Source: Emydura subglobosa
Lineage: Eukaryota; Chordata; Testudines; Chelidae
Direction: 5' to 3'
Assembly: GCA_007922225.1 (NCBI GenBank)
Contig: ML679941.1
Location: 54,585,849 to 54,649,848 of the forward strand
Length of the DNA: 64,000 nucleotides
Each line of letters begins with the position of its first letter. Position 1 is the stretch's first letter. The notes under the pieces were generated by a model. The model was not told the DNA's origin. It searched no databases and saw only the letters and a program-made list of their open reading frames with translations. Both the position numbers and the translations under genes were made by a program. Of this stretch, positions 35,742-47,302 are shown one piece after another.

Positions 35742-38700
35742 GTAAGTCTGCTGCCTTGGAGATTTCCGTGTGGCTTAGGGGGTGGGAAGGTGATTTACCC
35801 ATTGAATTCATCCTAGAAATTAGCGATTACCTACTAGGTTGTCTAGTCTGTCCCTCTCTCTGCACAGGCTGGTTCCCTACAGTGTATTTTCTACAGCTGC
35901 GCTCAGTCTTGTTTAAAATGTCCCAAGGAATGGGAATCCACTTCTTCCCTGAAACCCTCCCACAGTTTAACAGACCTCACTGTCAGGAAACTTTTTTCCT
36001 GATACCACTCTAAAAGATCTTTTCCCCAGTTCCAGCTCATTAGTACTAGTTATACCCTTTCTACAGTCACGTTTGATGTCTGCCATCTTCTCATACTCTG
36101 CTCTTTGAGCCTCCCTGCAGCAGAGCAGAGAGACAGAGCAAACAGGACTTGAGATGAAGAGCAGAGCTCAGCACAAGGCAGGGGGAGGGGAGAATCACCA
36201 GCAGCATCTCAAAAACCCAAGTTAAACTTGTGTGATTAGATTAGAGACTATGGGGTGAGGGAGAGGGATCCTTGGAGCCCCTAGGTGGAGATTAAGGGGT
36301 GGGGAAGTTTAGGAGTGAGGAAGACAGCGAAATTGAGGAGAAAGGGGGGGATCAGTACTCATAGGAGAGCACATGGGACGAGTGGACAGCTCAGGAGAGA
36401 GAAGGGTGAAGGGGCCTGTCTTCATTGATTAGCACTGATGATAGGCATTATTATTAAACCAGTTTGTTTTTATGGTTTGTTTACCTGTGTTCTGAGCCAC
36501 AATCCAGAGAATTAAACCCATGTGAGGTCCATGCAGCCTTGCATATCTCAAATCAAAGAACCCTTCCTGCTAATCTAGCGAATTTAGATCCACTTACTGC
36601 AAATGAGGAAAGAATAAGGGTGCTTTGGTTAACATTTCCCATCATCGCTAATAGGATGGAGCACCATCCATTCAAACAAAGGTGAGGGAGCTAGTGTAGA
36701 CAAAACTTCAGCAGGTGGTGTTGTGGAGACTTTTTTCAGTAGGGCTGGACAATACAGTATTAAAATTCCAATGGCCACCTGGAGCCATCTCTACAGTAGC
36801 TTTTCCATCATTGATCCTCCCCCTGTTGGAAACAGCAGGAAATAAATGTTCCATCTCACTTAACTGCATTTTATGGATGTTAAGGCAAAAGTCAGTCTTT
36901 ATTCATTACATACAGAGCCATTCCCTGCCAGAGAAATGTTGACATTTCCCCGGGTAGTTCCTTAGTATATTGGTTGGTTTTGATTTGCATGTTTATAATA
37001 TTTTCTTTAGAAAGGTGTTTCTATCTCTATAGCATTTTACCCCACAACACTGGTGTTTCCTTCAATGATATAGGCACCATGTGGTGGTCATATGACAATC
37101 AAAAGATTCACATGTAGAATGCTACTTTCTTACTGTGCATATTTAATAAAGATGGTGAATCTGATCAGAATAAAAGGAAGTAAAATTGCCGGTGTATACT
37201 TTGGCTTAAATAATCATTTGCATAATCTACAAACAGGTGATACAAGAGCGTTTAGATCCATATTTCTGTACAATATCAACCTACATGAGAACTTTTTATA
37301 ATTAGAGAAAATATATGAAGTTGTGTGTGGTTATTTTTTTTTTAAATGGAACCTTCACAGCGGTGTGTACAGCAAGATACGAGAGCGACTTTAACACACG
37401 TGCCATGAACTATAACATACCTTCCAGAAGTACTGATTATGGGATTTTACAAATCAACAGCCGCTGGTGGTGCAATGATGGCAGGACTCCAAAAGCCAAG
37501 AATGGATGTAGAATCCAGTGTCGTGGTAGGTGCAATATAATGTTTCTACAGGTAACACCATGAAGGGCTAATTCTGCCTTTTTATACCATAGCATTACAA
37601 AGTTATAACTGAGGCCAGGTTTTGCTCCAAGTATCCCTACGTTAAAAAAAACTATCCCCTTATTCTAAGACGAAGGGTTGGGTTGCAATGTGTGGGGACG
37701 TAAGTGTGAGAGAAAAGGGGGGATCCCAGGGATTTTTCCAAAAGGATTTGTGTTCCTTGTTTTTCAGAATTTCTTTTTTAGCTTTCTTTAGTAAAACAAT
37801 TCCCTTTTGGAGAAGCATTTATTACTTACCAGTTATGTTGATTTGATAACATTTAACTATGTTCTCAGAGGATAAAATTTACCACTGTGCAGAAGACCAT
37901 CACAAATGCCAGTTCCTGACCTTCTTTCACTTTAAAAATAAGCATATTAAATGTTTCTAATTTAAAGACACAATCAACTTGAAATCAAGTCCATTTTAAG
38001 AAAGAATTAAAAGTAGTTTTAAGTACTGCAATTTCCCCTCACTCCCCCTGCCAGTTTTTGCACTATTACAATTCAGTTTTTTTGTTTGTTTGTTTGTTTT
38101 TGGATGTATCTCCTCTGCTGCTGTGTGAGAGACCCACACAAACAGGAAACTGTCTGTCTGACTATATACAAAAACAGCAAAATAGCTATTCCCAAAGGGT
38201 AAAACCAACCCTTTTGGAGAGGGCTAGGTGAGACCATAAATCCCATACAAAGCATATTTCACCCAAAGAGTTGTCAAGGGCACCAAGTAAAGAAGATGGA
38301 AAAATAGCAGACAATATTTTTCTCTCATTTCTTAGGTTCTATTTATAGTAATAGTTGGTTTAAAATGTTCAGACAGGGCTGTGATATTGAAACAGATGGC
38401 GCGGCATCCTTTTACAGTACTAGAAGATATTTGCTTTGAAATAATATAATTACATAGAATTCAGGAAAGAAAGCCAAATGGAAATAGAAGCAGATAGAAA
38501 CTATAAAGAGAGGAACATAGAAATTGCCCTACTAGATGGAACCCGTGGTCCCTCTAATCCAATACAATGTCTCCGATAGCAGTGAGCAGTACCACATGCT
38601 TCGGAGGAAGGTGCAAGACACCTTTTAGTAGTCAGCTGTGGTATAATTAGCCAACAGACTGACAGCATTCTAAAGCTAGGACCAAATTGTGGAACTAACA

Positions 38701-39826
38701 TGATGCTTGCCACCATCACATTGCTCATTCTGCTTGTGTGTTATGTCCCTTTCCCCCACCCTGGGTATGTCTTTGTATTTTGATTGTAAGCTCTTCAGAT
38801 CAAGAACCATCTGCTTTTCTATGTGACTACAGTTCCTAACACCACGGGGTCCCATTCTTGGTTGGTCCTTAGATGCTACAGTATTCAACTTGATAAATAA
38901 ATAATAATCATCAGTACAATATAATTTCAGTATCAGTTTTAAGATGACTGACTGAAAAAATGAAGAAAATTTTGGCTTTTTCCCCCCCTCCTATTACTAC
39001 TTGTTTTCTCTTTTAGCGTTACTGGCAGCAGACATTACAGCGGGTGTAAACTGTGCAAAGAAAATTGTTCATGCTTCCAATGGCATGGGTGCATGGTACG
39101 TTTAAAACTGTTACAAGGACTAATAATGGTGACATATTTGTGTGTGTTTGTGTGTAAAACTTAGGGGGAGGCTACTTAGAGAAATGTATTTGTAGAGCAT
39201 CTGAGGTTCCCAGGAGCTCAAATACCAGTTCAAACATCAATGTAACAAATCCATAACTACACCAAGGACTTCAAGATTATGTCTATGCTACACACCAGGG
39301 CCACTTGATACTTTATAGAGTCAGTGGGGATATAATTTACATCAGCTTAGACCCCTCCGTCTGGAGCTAAAAGGGAATGCGCATAAGTTCCTTTTAGCAG
39401 TATAGAACTTATGGACAAAAACTGAGCAAATTGTATTCCATCTGGTGAGAGCAGTGGTACAAATACACCGATCTTCCCTGACAGGAATAGCAGCTGATAA
39501 GTGGGCCTTTGTTAACCATGTGGCAACATTTTAAAAAATGTTGGTAGACCTCCAGGATCCAGCTGGGCCATTCAGATTAGGCAGGTGCTGTGCCAGGATT
39601 GGGCCAGTGGCAAATTACTTGTTATATTAGCTTGGGAGTCTGCAGAAATATTAACCATGGACATAAATGTAAAGTGGTTGGTTATTTTTTCTTGGGGGGG
39701 CCTTTGCACTAATTGGTGAGTTTGCTATACTCAATTAACATGATTTTTAACTCACGCAGGGTGGCATGGAAAAAGTACTGCAAAGGAAGATATGTCACCC
39801 GGTGGACCAGGGGCTGCAAACTGTAA
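35606..39826 (+). CDS. LYZ: Lysozyme C, copy 1 (basic paralogue, W28 missing)
   Basis: Four coding exons join in phase: 35606-35741, 37361-37525, 39017-39095 and 39760-39826 (stop TAA). The product is 148 residues: an 18-residue signal ending AADG and a c-type lysozyme of about 130. These secreted enzymes hydrolyse the beta-1,4 bond between MurNAc and GlcNAc in bacterial peptidoglycan. Present: all eight cysteines, catalytic Glu35 and Asp53 (Asp52 of chicken), and the [18 protein letters not shown] substrate-cleft block. Odd: the codon across the exon 1/2 junction is TCG, so Trp28 of the hydrophobic core is Ser. The Asp101 equivalent (sugar site A) is Ala. Mature net charge is about +16 (24 K/R, 8 D/E), twice that of chicken lysozyme. 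Fold and pathway are certain; lytic activity is not. The symbol is by family; orthology to single-copy LYZ of other turtles is untested. Confidence 0.93.
35806..36075 (-). repeat. CR1-type LINE tail in intron 1 of lysozyme 1
   Basis: Shows the reversed CR1 3' region (GGTTGTCTAGTCTGTCCCTC, later CCCACAGTTTAACAGACC and AGGAAACTTTTTTCCTG). It has no counterpart in intron 1 of copy 2, which is 777 bases against 1619 here, so it probably entered after the duplication or was lost from copy 2. Confidence 0.45.
36076..37360 (+). other. Rest of lysozyme 1 intron 1
   Basis: Non-coding. The last 300 bases match intron 1 of copy 2. The intron ends in a T-run and CCTTCACAG acceptor. Nothing else recognised. 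Confidence 0.7.
37361..37525 (+). CDS. LYZ: Lysozyme 1 exon 2 (catalytic exon)
   Basis: Carries Glu35 (VCTARYES), Asp53 and the conserved [14 protein letters not shown] block, then [17 protein letters not shown]. It begins CG after CTTCACAG, so codon 28 becomes TCG (Ser) instead of TGG. The acceptor is intact and no nearby alternative restores Trp. Confidence 0.93.
38519..38690. repeat. Old interspersed repeat in intron 2, shared by both copies
   Basis: GGAACATAGAAATTGCCCTACT onward is a sauropsid repeat that often reads CTGGRTCAGACC. The same piece is at about 56003-56170 in copy 2, so it predates the duplication. A related sequence in the other orientation is inserted at 58151-58279. Confidence 0.5.
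39017..39095 (+). CDS. LYZ: Lysozyme 1 exon 3
   Basis: Follows CTCTTTTAG, ends GCATG before GTACGT. Encodes [20 protein letters not shown] to the conserved NGMGAW. The donor is GTACGT, weaker than GTAAGT in copy 2. The Asp101 equivalent is Ala in the VHASNG stretch. Confidence 0.92.
39760..39826 (+). CDS. LYZ: Lysozyme 1 exon 4 (C-terminus)
   Basis: Encodes [15 protein letters not shown] and TRGCKL then TAA. Seven basic and no acidic residues in 21 codons; this exon contributes strongly to the basic charge. It has no silent difference from copy 2 but nine replacement codons. Confidence 0.93.
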
Positions 39827-39933
39827 AGTGTTGGGGTTTATCCTAGCTTGATTCCCTTGCAAATAAGCAGCTTTTCACATAGAGCAAAATGATATCCTCT
39901 GCTTGCTTCTCTTTTACAATTAATCTTGTTCAA

Positions 39934-39939
39934 AATAAA
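39934..39939 (+). terminator. Polyadenylation signal of lysozyme 1
   Basis: AATAAA in TTCAAAATAAAACAAACTC, 108 bases after the stop codon. In copy 2 an insertion falls exactly here and removes the signal. Confidence 0.7.
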
Positions 39940-40895
39940 ACAAACTCAGGAGAAAAGTTTAGTGTAACTGACTGGTGAAATGCAGATATTTTACTCCTTG
40001 CTGCCAAGACTGGATCTTTCCATGTGACTAGCTTCAGTAACTTATTTTGTGTTATACACAGTTTAAAAGATCTCTTATTACTTCTGTATTATATATCCAC
40101 ACATCAGGATAGGTCAGATCTGTTTTTTTCCTGTGAGATCCGGCTACTATTTTGTAGTAAAACTTAATTTGCACATCGTTTTTGTGATTACTGGTTAATA
40201 CACAAAAGAAACTGAATATGAGATTATGAGCTTTTGGGCCCTTTGAAGAACTGGGCCTAGCACGATGAAATACAGAGTATGAAAGAAGCACATGATTAGG
40301 GAGACCTAAATGTTTTATGTTAAATCCTAGTTTGTAAAAATGTGGTGGGGAATTGTAATCTGTTATAAATAATTATATTCCAAAAACACAAATTTGGGTT
40401 TAAATAACCTATTAAGGTTGTTAAGATAATACACTGATGTCATTCATCACATCATTTACAAAACCAAAGCACTTAATAACAAAGGAATGAATAATTAAGA
40501 ACACTGGACCTTATACCTCCAAATAATAACACACACACTGGTCCCAATTTAACAAGGTATTTAAGCACATGAGTTGGCCACTGAAGTCAGTGGACAGAAG
40601 AGATCCACCCTGCACTCCTGCAAACTGCAGCTAGCAGATGCTCACTTGGAGACTGTTACCAGCTGACGGAGTTAGCTCCCCACTGGAGCTGGGGCATAGC
40701 AGGCAAGAGAAATCAGAGAGCTGTGATCATTGTCTGATGGCCCCTCCATTTCTCTGCTGTGACAAGTAGAGTTCTGATGCAGCAAAGAATCTGGCCCAGA
40801 ATATTTTCCCTGCTTTCTCTCCCCTTTTCTTTTTCTTTTTTGATTTGTTTTGTTTTGATCTTAAATAACTAAGTCAAATTCATCAGTCGCTCTAA

Positions 40896-42380
40896 ATTCT
40901 TTAGTTCTCTTCCACACTCTTTTGAAGTAGTTATGATATTGTGTAAACTTGAATATGCTCTTACTACAAGACCTTTCCATTTGAAAATAATAGTTCAGCA
41001 TGATGGGGAGTCTCCTGGCTTTTACCCAAAAAGCTTTACTACATAGGAGAACTTAAAATTTCACTTCAAAACTTCCTATGCTGCTGTGCTGACACCAAAA
41101 TGCCATGTCATTTTTGCTGCTCAGCCCCAGACTAATGGGCACAGATTTTCCCCATTGTCGTATTGTCGGTAATTTTTGTTAAAATTGTATAGAACAGAAT
41201 TATCATTAGAACAATCATATAGTAATATATCCATCTCTCTAGCTGGTACATGGAATATGCACAGACAAAATTTTCCATGCCAGTAGGTGTCACTAATACA
41301 CTTCTCAAAAGCCTATTTTGATGATGAGAGATAATTTTGTGTTTGTTAATGTCTGGTGGTAAAATACACTTGCTGCTCCAAGAATATTCGATGCTGATAA
41401 ACTAAAACATTTCTGGTTTTCTGAACTGATAATTTTTTTTCATTTCATTTGTTTCATATTGTTCTGCTCTAAAATGACAGGTGAACCACAGATCATAATA
41501 AATCACAGGGAAGGCGGCGTTGAAAATGCTAGATCCTGATTTTGCTCCATAATTAGAGAAATGCAAAAAAACCCAAAAACAACAATCCCCTTTCTAGCTT
41601 TCATGGCATTAAAAATACCTTAAAAATATGCACAAGTGAAATCAGTTCAGTGGTGTCTTCCTGAATCTGCACACAACCAGAAACAATAGCACTGAGGGGC
41701 ATGAAACGTCTCCATTTTTTCAATGGGGTGTTAATTCTGAAGCTTTAAGATGATATTTCAGCTGTTTGCGATGTAAATTATTTTAACAAGGATCATTTTA
41801 ATAGAAACATCCAACCTATTTCATCCTCCCACATTTCCAATCTTCTACTGCCCTAGCTGCAAAAAGCACCCAGCTGTCCATCCCTCCAGTTTTCTACTGC
41901 CCAAAAGTCCTGTTCCCCTATTGACAACTTCTACAATGCAGTTCTCATGAGCAGAAATGAGTTTGCAAGGCCTCGTGTGAGCCCTTTGTTAAAAGCAGGT
42001 GGCTTTTCAGCTCCAGGAAGAATGTTGGCTTTCATTTAAAATAAAAGAGTGAGTCTTTCGGTCTTCTAATTGCAGAGATAACCTGGAAAATATAAATTGA
42101 TATCAAATGATTTCTAGAGTAAAAAGGAATAAACAGCTTGGTCCATCGCAGAAGAACCTCTCCTGCCTCCCCCAACACCCCAACTTCACTGATGTAAAAT
42201 GAATCAGTTAGGTATAAGTGAGTGGATGGATTGGATGTATCTGAATAATCTTGTCGGGGATTGACAGGGTGCCCTGGGTGAGAAGAACCACCTAATGGTG
42301 ATAGTGGGGCATAATGCCTGCTGGCAAGAGTCCAAGGGGTCGCTTTGTCTAGCAGCACTATCGGGGTAGAGTCAATCACC
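40896..42380. other. DNA between duplication copy 1 and the Gypsy remnant
   Basis: No gene recognised. CCAGTAGGTGTCAC at 41280-41293 is a weak CTCF-like match. Some stretches look like unnamed old repeats. Confidence 0.5.
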
Positions 42381-42779
42381 TAGTGGTGAGCATGGTATGG
42401 GTAGGGAATCCTGCATCTGCCCTCCTCCCCTGGGTTCTGGCCCAGGGCCCTTCAAAACAAGGTACCTTGACACAGAGTTCGGGTCCCTATACCCTCAAGT
42501 GCGTTCCCTGGGTCACTTACAACCCTTGTCTCAGTCACTCCAGCATCGTCCCAGGGGTTGGGTGCGGGCTTCTGTTCAGCTCCCTTCTGCTCTGTCTCTG
42601 CTGGCAACAGCAAGTCCTCTTTTTCGGTTCCCGGTGGCTTGACCCTGTGGCTTGGCGATCCAGCGGCTTCCTGGCAGGAGGCTGCTGCACGCAACTGCTT
42701 TCCTCCTCAGTCAGCCCAGACTATGCTGAGCTGCTCTTCTTTGAATGCTCCCTCCTCTGGACGCCTGCCCACCAGTAGG

Positions 42780-42875
42780 CTGACCAGTTAGCAAGTGTGA
42801 AAAATGAGGCCAAATTGGGGGTAATAGGTGCCTATATAAGACAATACCCCAAATATCAGGACTGTCTCTATAACC
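42780..42875. repeat. Short interspersed repeat within the Gypsy remnant
   Basis: The block CTGACCAGTTAGCAAGTGTGAAAAAT ... GGTGCCTATATAAGACAATACC ... ATCAGGACTGTC resembles a small non-autonomous repeat that I have met often in turtle and crocodile DNA. Family name not known to me. Confidence 0.35.
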
Positions 42876-42972
42876 TTCCCAGTAGAGGTGAGGGGGCATG
42901 GTCTCTTGGGCCAAATCTGCTCTTTAACCCCCGCGTCACCAGTGTGGGGTTGATACACTCCCTCACGCACCC

Positions 42973-44044
42973 TCAGGTTAAGACCCAGCAGTTGTTCTTT
43001 TCCCTGGTCGTTCCCGCTTGTGAGATGAAATCAGCGTTAGCATGTGACTTCCCTGGGCAGTGGAGTTCTTCAGAGTCACATAGCTGGAGGGAGAGATACC
43101 ACCACGTGAACTGGGCATTGGTGTCTTCCATCAAGGTAAGCCATAGGAGGGGAGCATGGTCTGTAATGAGCTGAAAGGGATGCCCTAGCAGATGATAGCG
43201 TAGAGCTTCTATTGCCCACTTCACCGCCAGCACCTCCTTCTTGATTGTCAAGTACTTGGTCTCCCAAGAGAACAGCTTCCTGCTCAGGTACAGCACTGGG
43301 TGTTCCTTGCACTCCAACTCCTGGGATAGTACGGCTCCCAACCTCCACTTCAGCAGCATTCATCTGTAGGCTGAATGTCTTTGCCAAATTGGAGTGAAAG
43401 AGGCTTGGCCCCCCCCAACTTAGTTGGTCCTTCAAGGTCTGAAAGGCCCTTTCACAGCCTTCCATCCACTGCACAGTTGGTACCTTTTATGAGGTCTGAG
43501 GCGGGGGAGGAGGGCGGCTATTGTAGCAAAGTCAAGCACAAAGCACCTATAACAGTCCACTGGCCTTGGAAACTGCTGCATTTGTTTCTTGGTCGGGGGT
43601 GCTGGGCAGTCGTTCAATGTTTGTCCCTTGTCTACCAGGGGATGTTGCTGGCTGCGCCCCACCGTATACCCGAGGTATGTTACCTCCCTTTGTCCCTAGT
43701 GACATTTGGCCTGATTCTCAGTTAATCCTGCCTCTTTGAGGGTTTGGATAATTGCAGTGAGATGGTGCGGATGGTCCCCCCAGCTGGTGCTGTAGACAAC
43801 TATGTCATCCATGTAAGTGGCAGCACACTGGTCGTGAGGTTGGAGCAGTTGATCCATTAGCCACTAGAAGGTGGCAGCCACTCCACACAGGCCGAAGGGC
43901 ATGGTGACAACCTGAGAGAGGCTGTAGGGTGTAGAAAAGGCTATCTTCTGGCTGGCCTGGTAAGGAGGATTTGCCAATGCCCTTTTGCCAACTCCAGAGT
44001 GGAAAAATATTCTTCAACCCCCGGTGTGACATGCTATACCCCAT
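42973..44044 (-). pseudogene. Gypsy-type reverse transcriptase/RNase H pseudogene
   Basis: The upstream part on the - strand carries the YMDD polymerase box (from TACATGGATGACATA, complement of 43801-43815). The downstream part, 42973-43359, is an open RNase H-like frame with LYLSRKLFSWETKY, EVLAVKWAIEALRYHL and the TDHAPLLWL block typical of Gypsy RNase H. Stops and frameshifts break it into at least three frames. No function expected. Confidence 0.7.
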
Positions 44045-44045
44045 G

Positions 44046-44530
44046 TAAACCCTTATGGTGTGTTTTGTGTATCATTCATGTTCACACTTATAGTGTAACC
44101 ATGTATTGTTTAATGCGAAGTATGTCACGTCTGGTGTTTTTGGAATGCTTATGACATACTGAACGTTATTGGTATGATGGTGTGCTTCTTGCAATGTCAC
44201 ATACGTAGTTATGAAACTCTGCTATGTAATATTCCCAAACGTGTGTCTCATGTGGCTTGAATAGATCCAAGCAAACACAAAGCACAGTGAGAGTTCAGGC
44301 CTTGCTGAGGGTTTTGGGGTGGTAAAAGGGCACAAGCCACACAAACTTCCCCACCTGTGACCTACAAGTGTCATTAAGTACACCAGTCCTAAGGGAGGGT
44401 GTGAAATGGAAGGGCCTGGTGTAACTCCCAGCAAGGAATGGGTGAGATGCTTTGGCATACATGGAAATGTTGGTGGGTTCAAACTTTCCCAGGTCACCGG
44501 CTGAAGTGACCCCGATCAGATCAGTCTCGC
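44046..44530 (+). other. Possible internal tail of a + strand ERV
   Basis: Precedes a polypurine tract and LTR, so it may be retroviral internal sequence. No coding motif was recognised in it. Confidence 0.3.
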
Positions 44531-45115
44531 ATGGGGGGCAGATGTGACAAAGTGTGAATGTTCTTAAAGTTTTGTCTAATACAGTGTGTGTGCCTCGGTT
44601 TCCCCAGTGTGTTTCACAAGTACCTAGATGGTGGGATAAGGGTGTGTGATCGTTGCAGAGACCCCTCGAGGGCAGGTGTGGCTGCCAACTGGCTGCGTGG
44701 GCAGAGACAATGGCTGACACTCTGTATTCTGGCAACTGGTGGCCAGGGCCCATCCCCTGCAAGAATCAGCCAGAGGGTTGGAGAAGAAAGCAGGAAGTGG
44801 AGGTCAGGTAACTTGTTTGGATGGAGGAGGGGAAACTGGGCGTGACTGAGGCTGGGCTCCTTGAAGCTAGCGAGTTTTCTGGTGGGGAGTTGGAGGGACA
44901 GCCAAGGGCTTTGGGTCCCCGCAGATGGACCTTGCTGTAGCTTTCTGCTCTCTGAACTAACAGGATCTCTTCTACACTGGGCTCCAGATGAACGATAAAC
45001 CCTTGTTTTACCTCTCTGGCTGAGAGTCAGTGCTGATTGCGAAGCTGAGGGTGCGTGGCTTCCCCAGGTGTCTTATCCAGGTGGACTCATTGCAGGGAGC
45101 TCAAAGTGTGGAACA
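44531..45115 (+). mobile_element. ERV 3' end: polypurine tract and LTR
   Basis: A purine-rich GCATGGGGGGCAGA (44530-44543) is followed directly by TGTGACAAAGTGTGAATGTTC, the start of an LTR type I associate with turtle ERVs (continuing CCTCGGTTTCCCCAGTGTG). A decayed poly(A) signal region, GAACGATAAACCC, lies near 44991-45003. The 3' end of the LTR is not clear and may be truncated. Confidence 0.5.
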
Positions 45116-45388
45116 GGGGCACCATTTGAGGAGGCCGGGGGGCAGAAGCCCCCCTAAGTTTCATAACAATGGCTGGGAGCGACACTGCTTGCTTCTCTTT
45201 TCCCTCCCCTCCCCGGTCACAGGCCAGGAGCAATGACATTGCTTCTTGCTCCTTTCCCACCTCCCCTCATCCGTCAGGAACAATGAGGTCGCTTGTTCCT
45301 CTCCTGCTCCCCTCACTGGCTTGTTTGCTCAGCAATGAAGAATGCAGCGGTGTGGCAGAATCAATAGCCAGCTGGGAGCCTCTGCAGC

Positions 45389-47221
45389 ACCTTTTTATTC
45401 CTGAAACAAACACACCCAGCTGTGGGAGGAAGGAAGCTCTCAAGCTCTGTGCTAAGGTCTGAAGATGCTGCAGATTTCATCATGATCTGCCCCTCACCTT
45501 CACATGCTGACATGTCCAATAGGCAGGAGCAAGCTCCTTCCGACACCAGTAGTCACAAGGCTGCTCTGGCAGGGGAGGGGAGTAGGCTGCTGCCCCAGGC
45601 ACATTCAGCAGATAATTATCCCCACAGACAGCCCAGCTCTGGAAGGTTCAGGCTGCAAGAGCAGCTCTGAAGAATGGATGACCACCTGGAATCTTTCCCT
45701 GTTGAGAAGAAACAAGTAAATGCTGTCACACCACAAATATTATTTAAATTGCTCTTAAAACTTTCCCATCTTTTTCCAACCCTCTAATTTTTTAGTGAAT
45801 GGCAGTAACCCAGTGTGGCCGTTTATTCTGCCTTTTAATCCCACTTGTCTTTGAGAATCTTTCCATTACTTATGTAAGGGCTCTATTAGCCCCTTATTGA
45901 AACTAGTGGGTCTTTTTGATTGGCCATCTCTGGAGGAAGCAGGACCCTGGAACGACAGTCACCGGGGCCAGTGGAGAGAGGCCAACTCAGGTGTGTGGCT
46001 ACTGCCAGAGCAGGGGGCTGACTCTGCACTCCTGCAGCATAGCCAGGGCCTGGACAGTGGGCCTGCAACGTGTGACACAGACTGTGAACCCCAGAGACAC
46101 TGTTTGTGGTGCCCCGGGCCAGGGGCAGTGTTGGGATGTTTCCCGTTAACCTTTTTACTCTTTTCTTAATTTTTAATTGATTTGACTGCTGTTTGTGTAA
46201 TAAATTGTATTGCTTTGCATTGTATGCACTGATCAGTGGGTCAGGGAAGTGCCCAGTGCAGGGTTAGTACCCCGGAGTGGGGACACCCTAGCCCCTACCC
46301 TAAGGGACCACGGCAAGATTGGGGGTCGAGCCCCAGAAATCCTGGGCCCAGCCTTGCCAGTGTTACAGGCACCCCACCACACAGGGGAGTGGGAGGAGTG
46401 CCCCCGAGGTCAAGTGGGGCCTCTGGGTAAAGGGAGTGGGAGCAGGGACTCAGATCCTTTTGCTAACCAACTCTACCGGGGTATTGTACAAGCAAGGAAA
46501 GTTCCCCACTATAGCGAGCCCATTCCCCCGCTTACACTTACAATGGGTTTTGCTTGGGTCAGGTTACCAGGTAGGTCCATAGAGGCTGTTACACACAAAT
46601 GCTGTGAATGTCTTGATCTTAACAAATCTTCCCAGGTTTGCACTTTTCTAGGACCTTTTTCCCAGAATACCTTCGGAGGAGTTGCTGCCTGACCCTCTGT
46701 ATGTGCAGATACAAGATACTACTGCTGCCCTCAAGTTGCCATTTTGTAGCTGTGTGTCTTCTGTGCTGTATGTCCTTCTCTTCCAACTGGTAAGTAATCT
46801 TAGCTCCTCTTGTACTTACTCGTTAATATTTCTGAGGGGGGCAGAGTCTCACAAACTTGAGTACCTCAGTGAATTTCACTGCAGTGATGTTTATTTTCTC
46901 AAATCCTTACAGCAACACACTAGAAACCTCCTTCCAACTTTTGTATTTATCATAACTATTTGCATAAAACTTTCAGTGCGTATAAACCCAAGCCAGTCTG
47001 AACAATTTGGAAGCATAGGCGTGTGCCCAGGGTGTGCCCAGACACACTCTAATCCATGGCTCAACAGAATGTAAATGGAACACGAGCTGCCGCCAAAAAG
47101 AAGGACCCCGGCATTTTTTCTGGCATTTTTCTGGTAGTTTTTTTGGCGGTGAGTAAGATGTCACTAGCTGCCGCTGAAACAGGTGGCGCAGGAAGATTTT
47201 TCGGTGGAGAGTAAGGCAGCT
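45389..47221 (+). repeat. Second duplicated segment, copy A
   Basis: Matches 48948-50073 from CACCTTTTTATTCCTGAAAC to GAGAGTAAGGCAGCTA. It is longer than copy B because a 664-bp LTR sits inside it. Short open frames in it occur in both copies but show no recognised domain. Confidence 0.85.
45873..46536 (+). mobile_element. Solo LTR with 4-bp target duplication
   Basis: 664 bp with inverted tips TGTAAG ... CTTACA and a 4-bp repeat CTTA on both sides (45869-45872 and 46537-46540). The matching place in copy B (about 49430) reads GCTTAGAATGGG, an uninterrupted empty site. An AATAAA lies at 46199-46204 as expected for an R region. No internal retroelement sequence remains, so it arose by LTR-LTR recombination or is a lone LTR. 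Confidence 0.85.
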
Positions 47222-47302
47222 AAGATAAGTCAAATTGAATCCAGTGTTGCCTGAAAATTCCCTGGGTGCATACCCAAATGTAAAATGCTGTGCACACCTA
47301 TG
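47014..47302. mobile_element. Non-autonomous hAT-like transposon
   Basis: 289 bp with ends CATAGGCGTGTGC and GTGCACACCTATG, flanked by TTTGGAAG (47006-47013) and TTTGCAAG (47303-47310). Copy B has TTTGCAAG at the left flank, so the original 8-bp duplication was perfect. Copy B ends inside this element. Confidence 0.75.

Larger units (their letters stand above)
32986..40895 (+). repeat. Tandem segmental duplication, copy 1 (contains lysozyme 1)
   Basis: Homology with 48498-59009 starts at TATTTATTATGGGGAAACTG and can be followed through the 5' flank, all exons and introns, and the 3' flank to the CTCTAA at 40890-40895. Introns and flanks look roughly 90% alike where I compared them. Copy 1 is about 7.9 kb; copy 2 is longer because of insertions. 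The unit carries a complete lysozyme gene with several kilobases of upstream DNA, so regulatory sequence was duplicated too. Confidence 0.9.
42390..44045 (-). mobile_element. Ty3/Gypsy-type retrotransposon remnant
   Basis: A reverse-strand pol remnant (42973-44045) next to a GC-rich LTR-like segment (42390-42960) that contains CCCTGGGTTCTGGCCCAGGGCCC. Integrase is missing between RNase H and the LTR-like segment, so the element is internally deleted. A small unrelated repeat sits at about 42780-42875. Confidence 0.6.

Noticed and set aside
35453..36013. 186-codon open frame over lysozyme 1 exon 1
   Set aside because: It reads through the promoter, exon 1 and the donor into intron 1; the real exon is 35606-35741.
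38085..38101. TTTG repeats considered as a CRISPR-like or satellite array
   Set aside because: Only four units of a simple repeat; no spacers or longer periodicity.
45422..45670. Serine-rich 82-codon frame repeated at 48920-49228
   Set aside because: The repetition is explained by DNA-level duplication; no start context or domain supports a gene.
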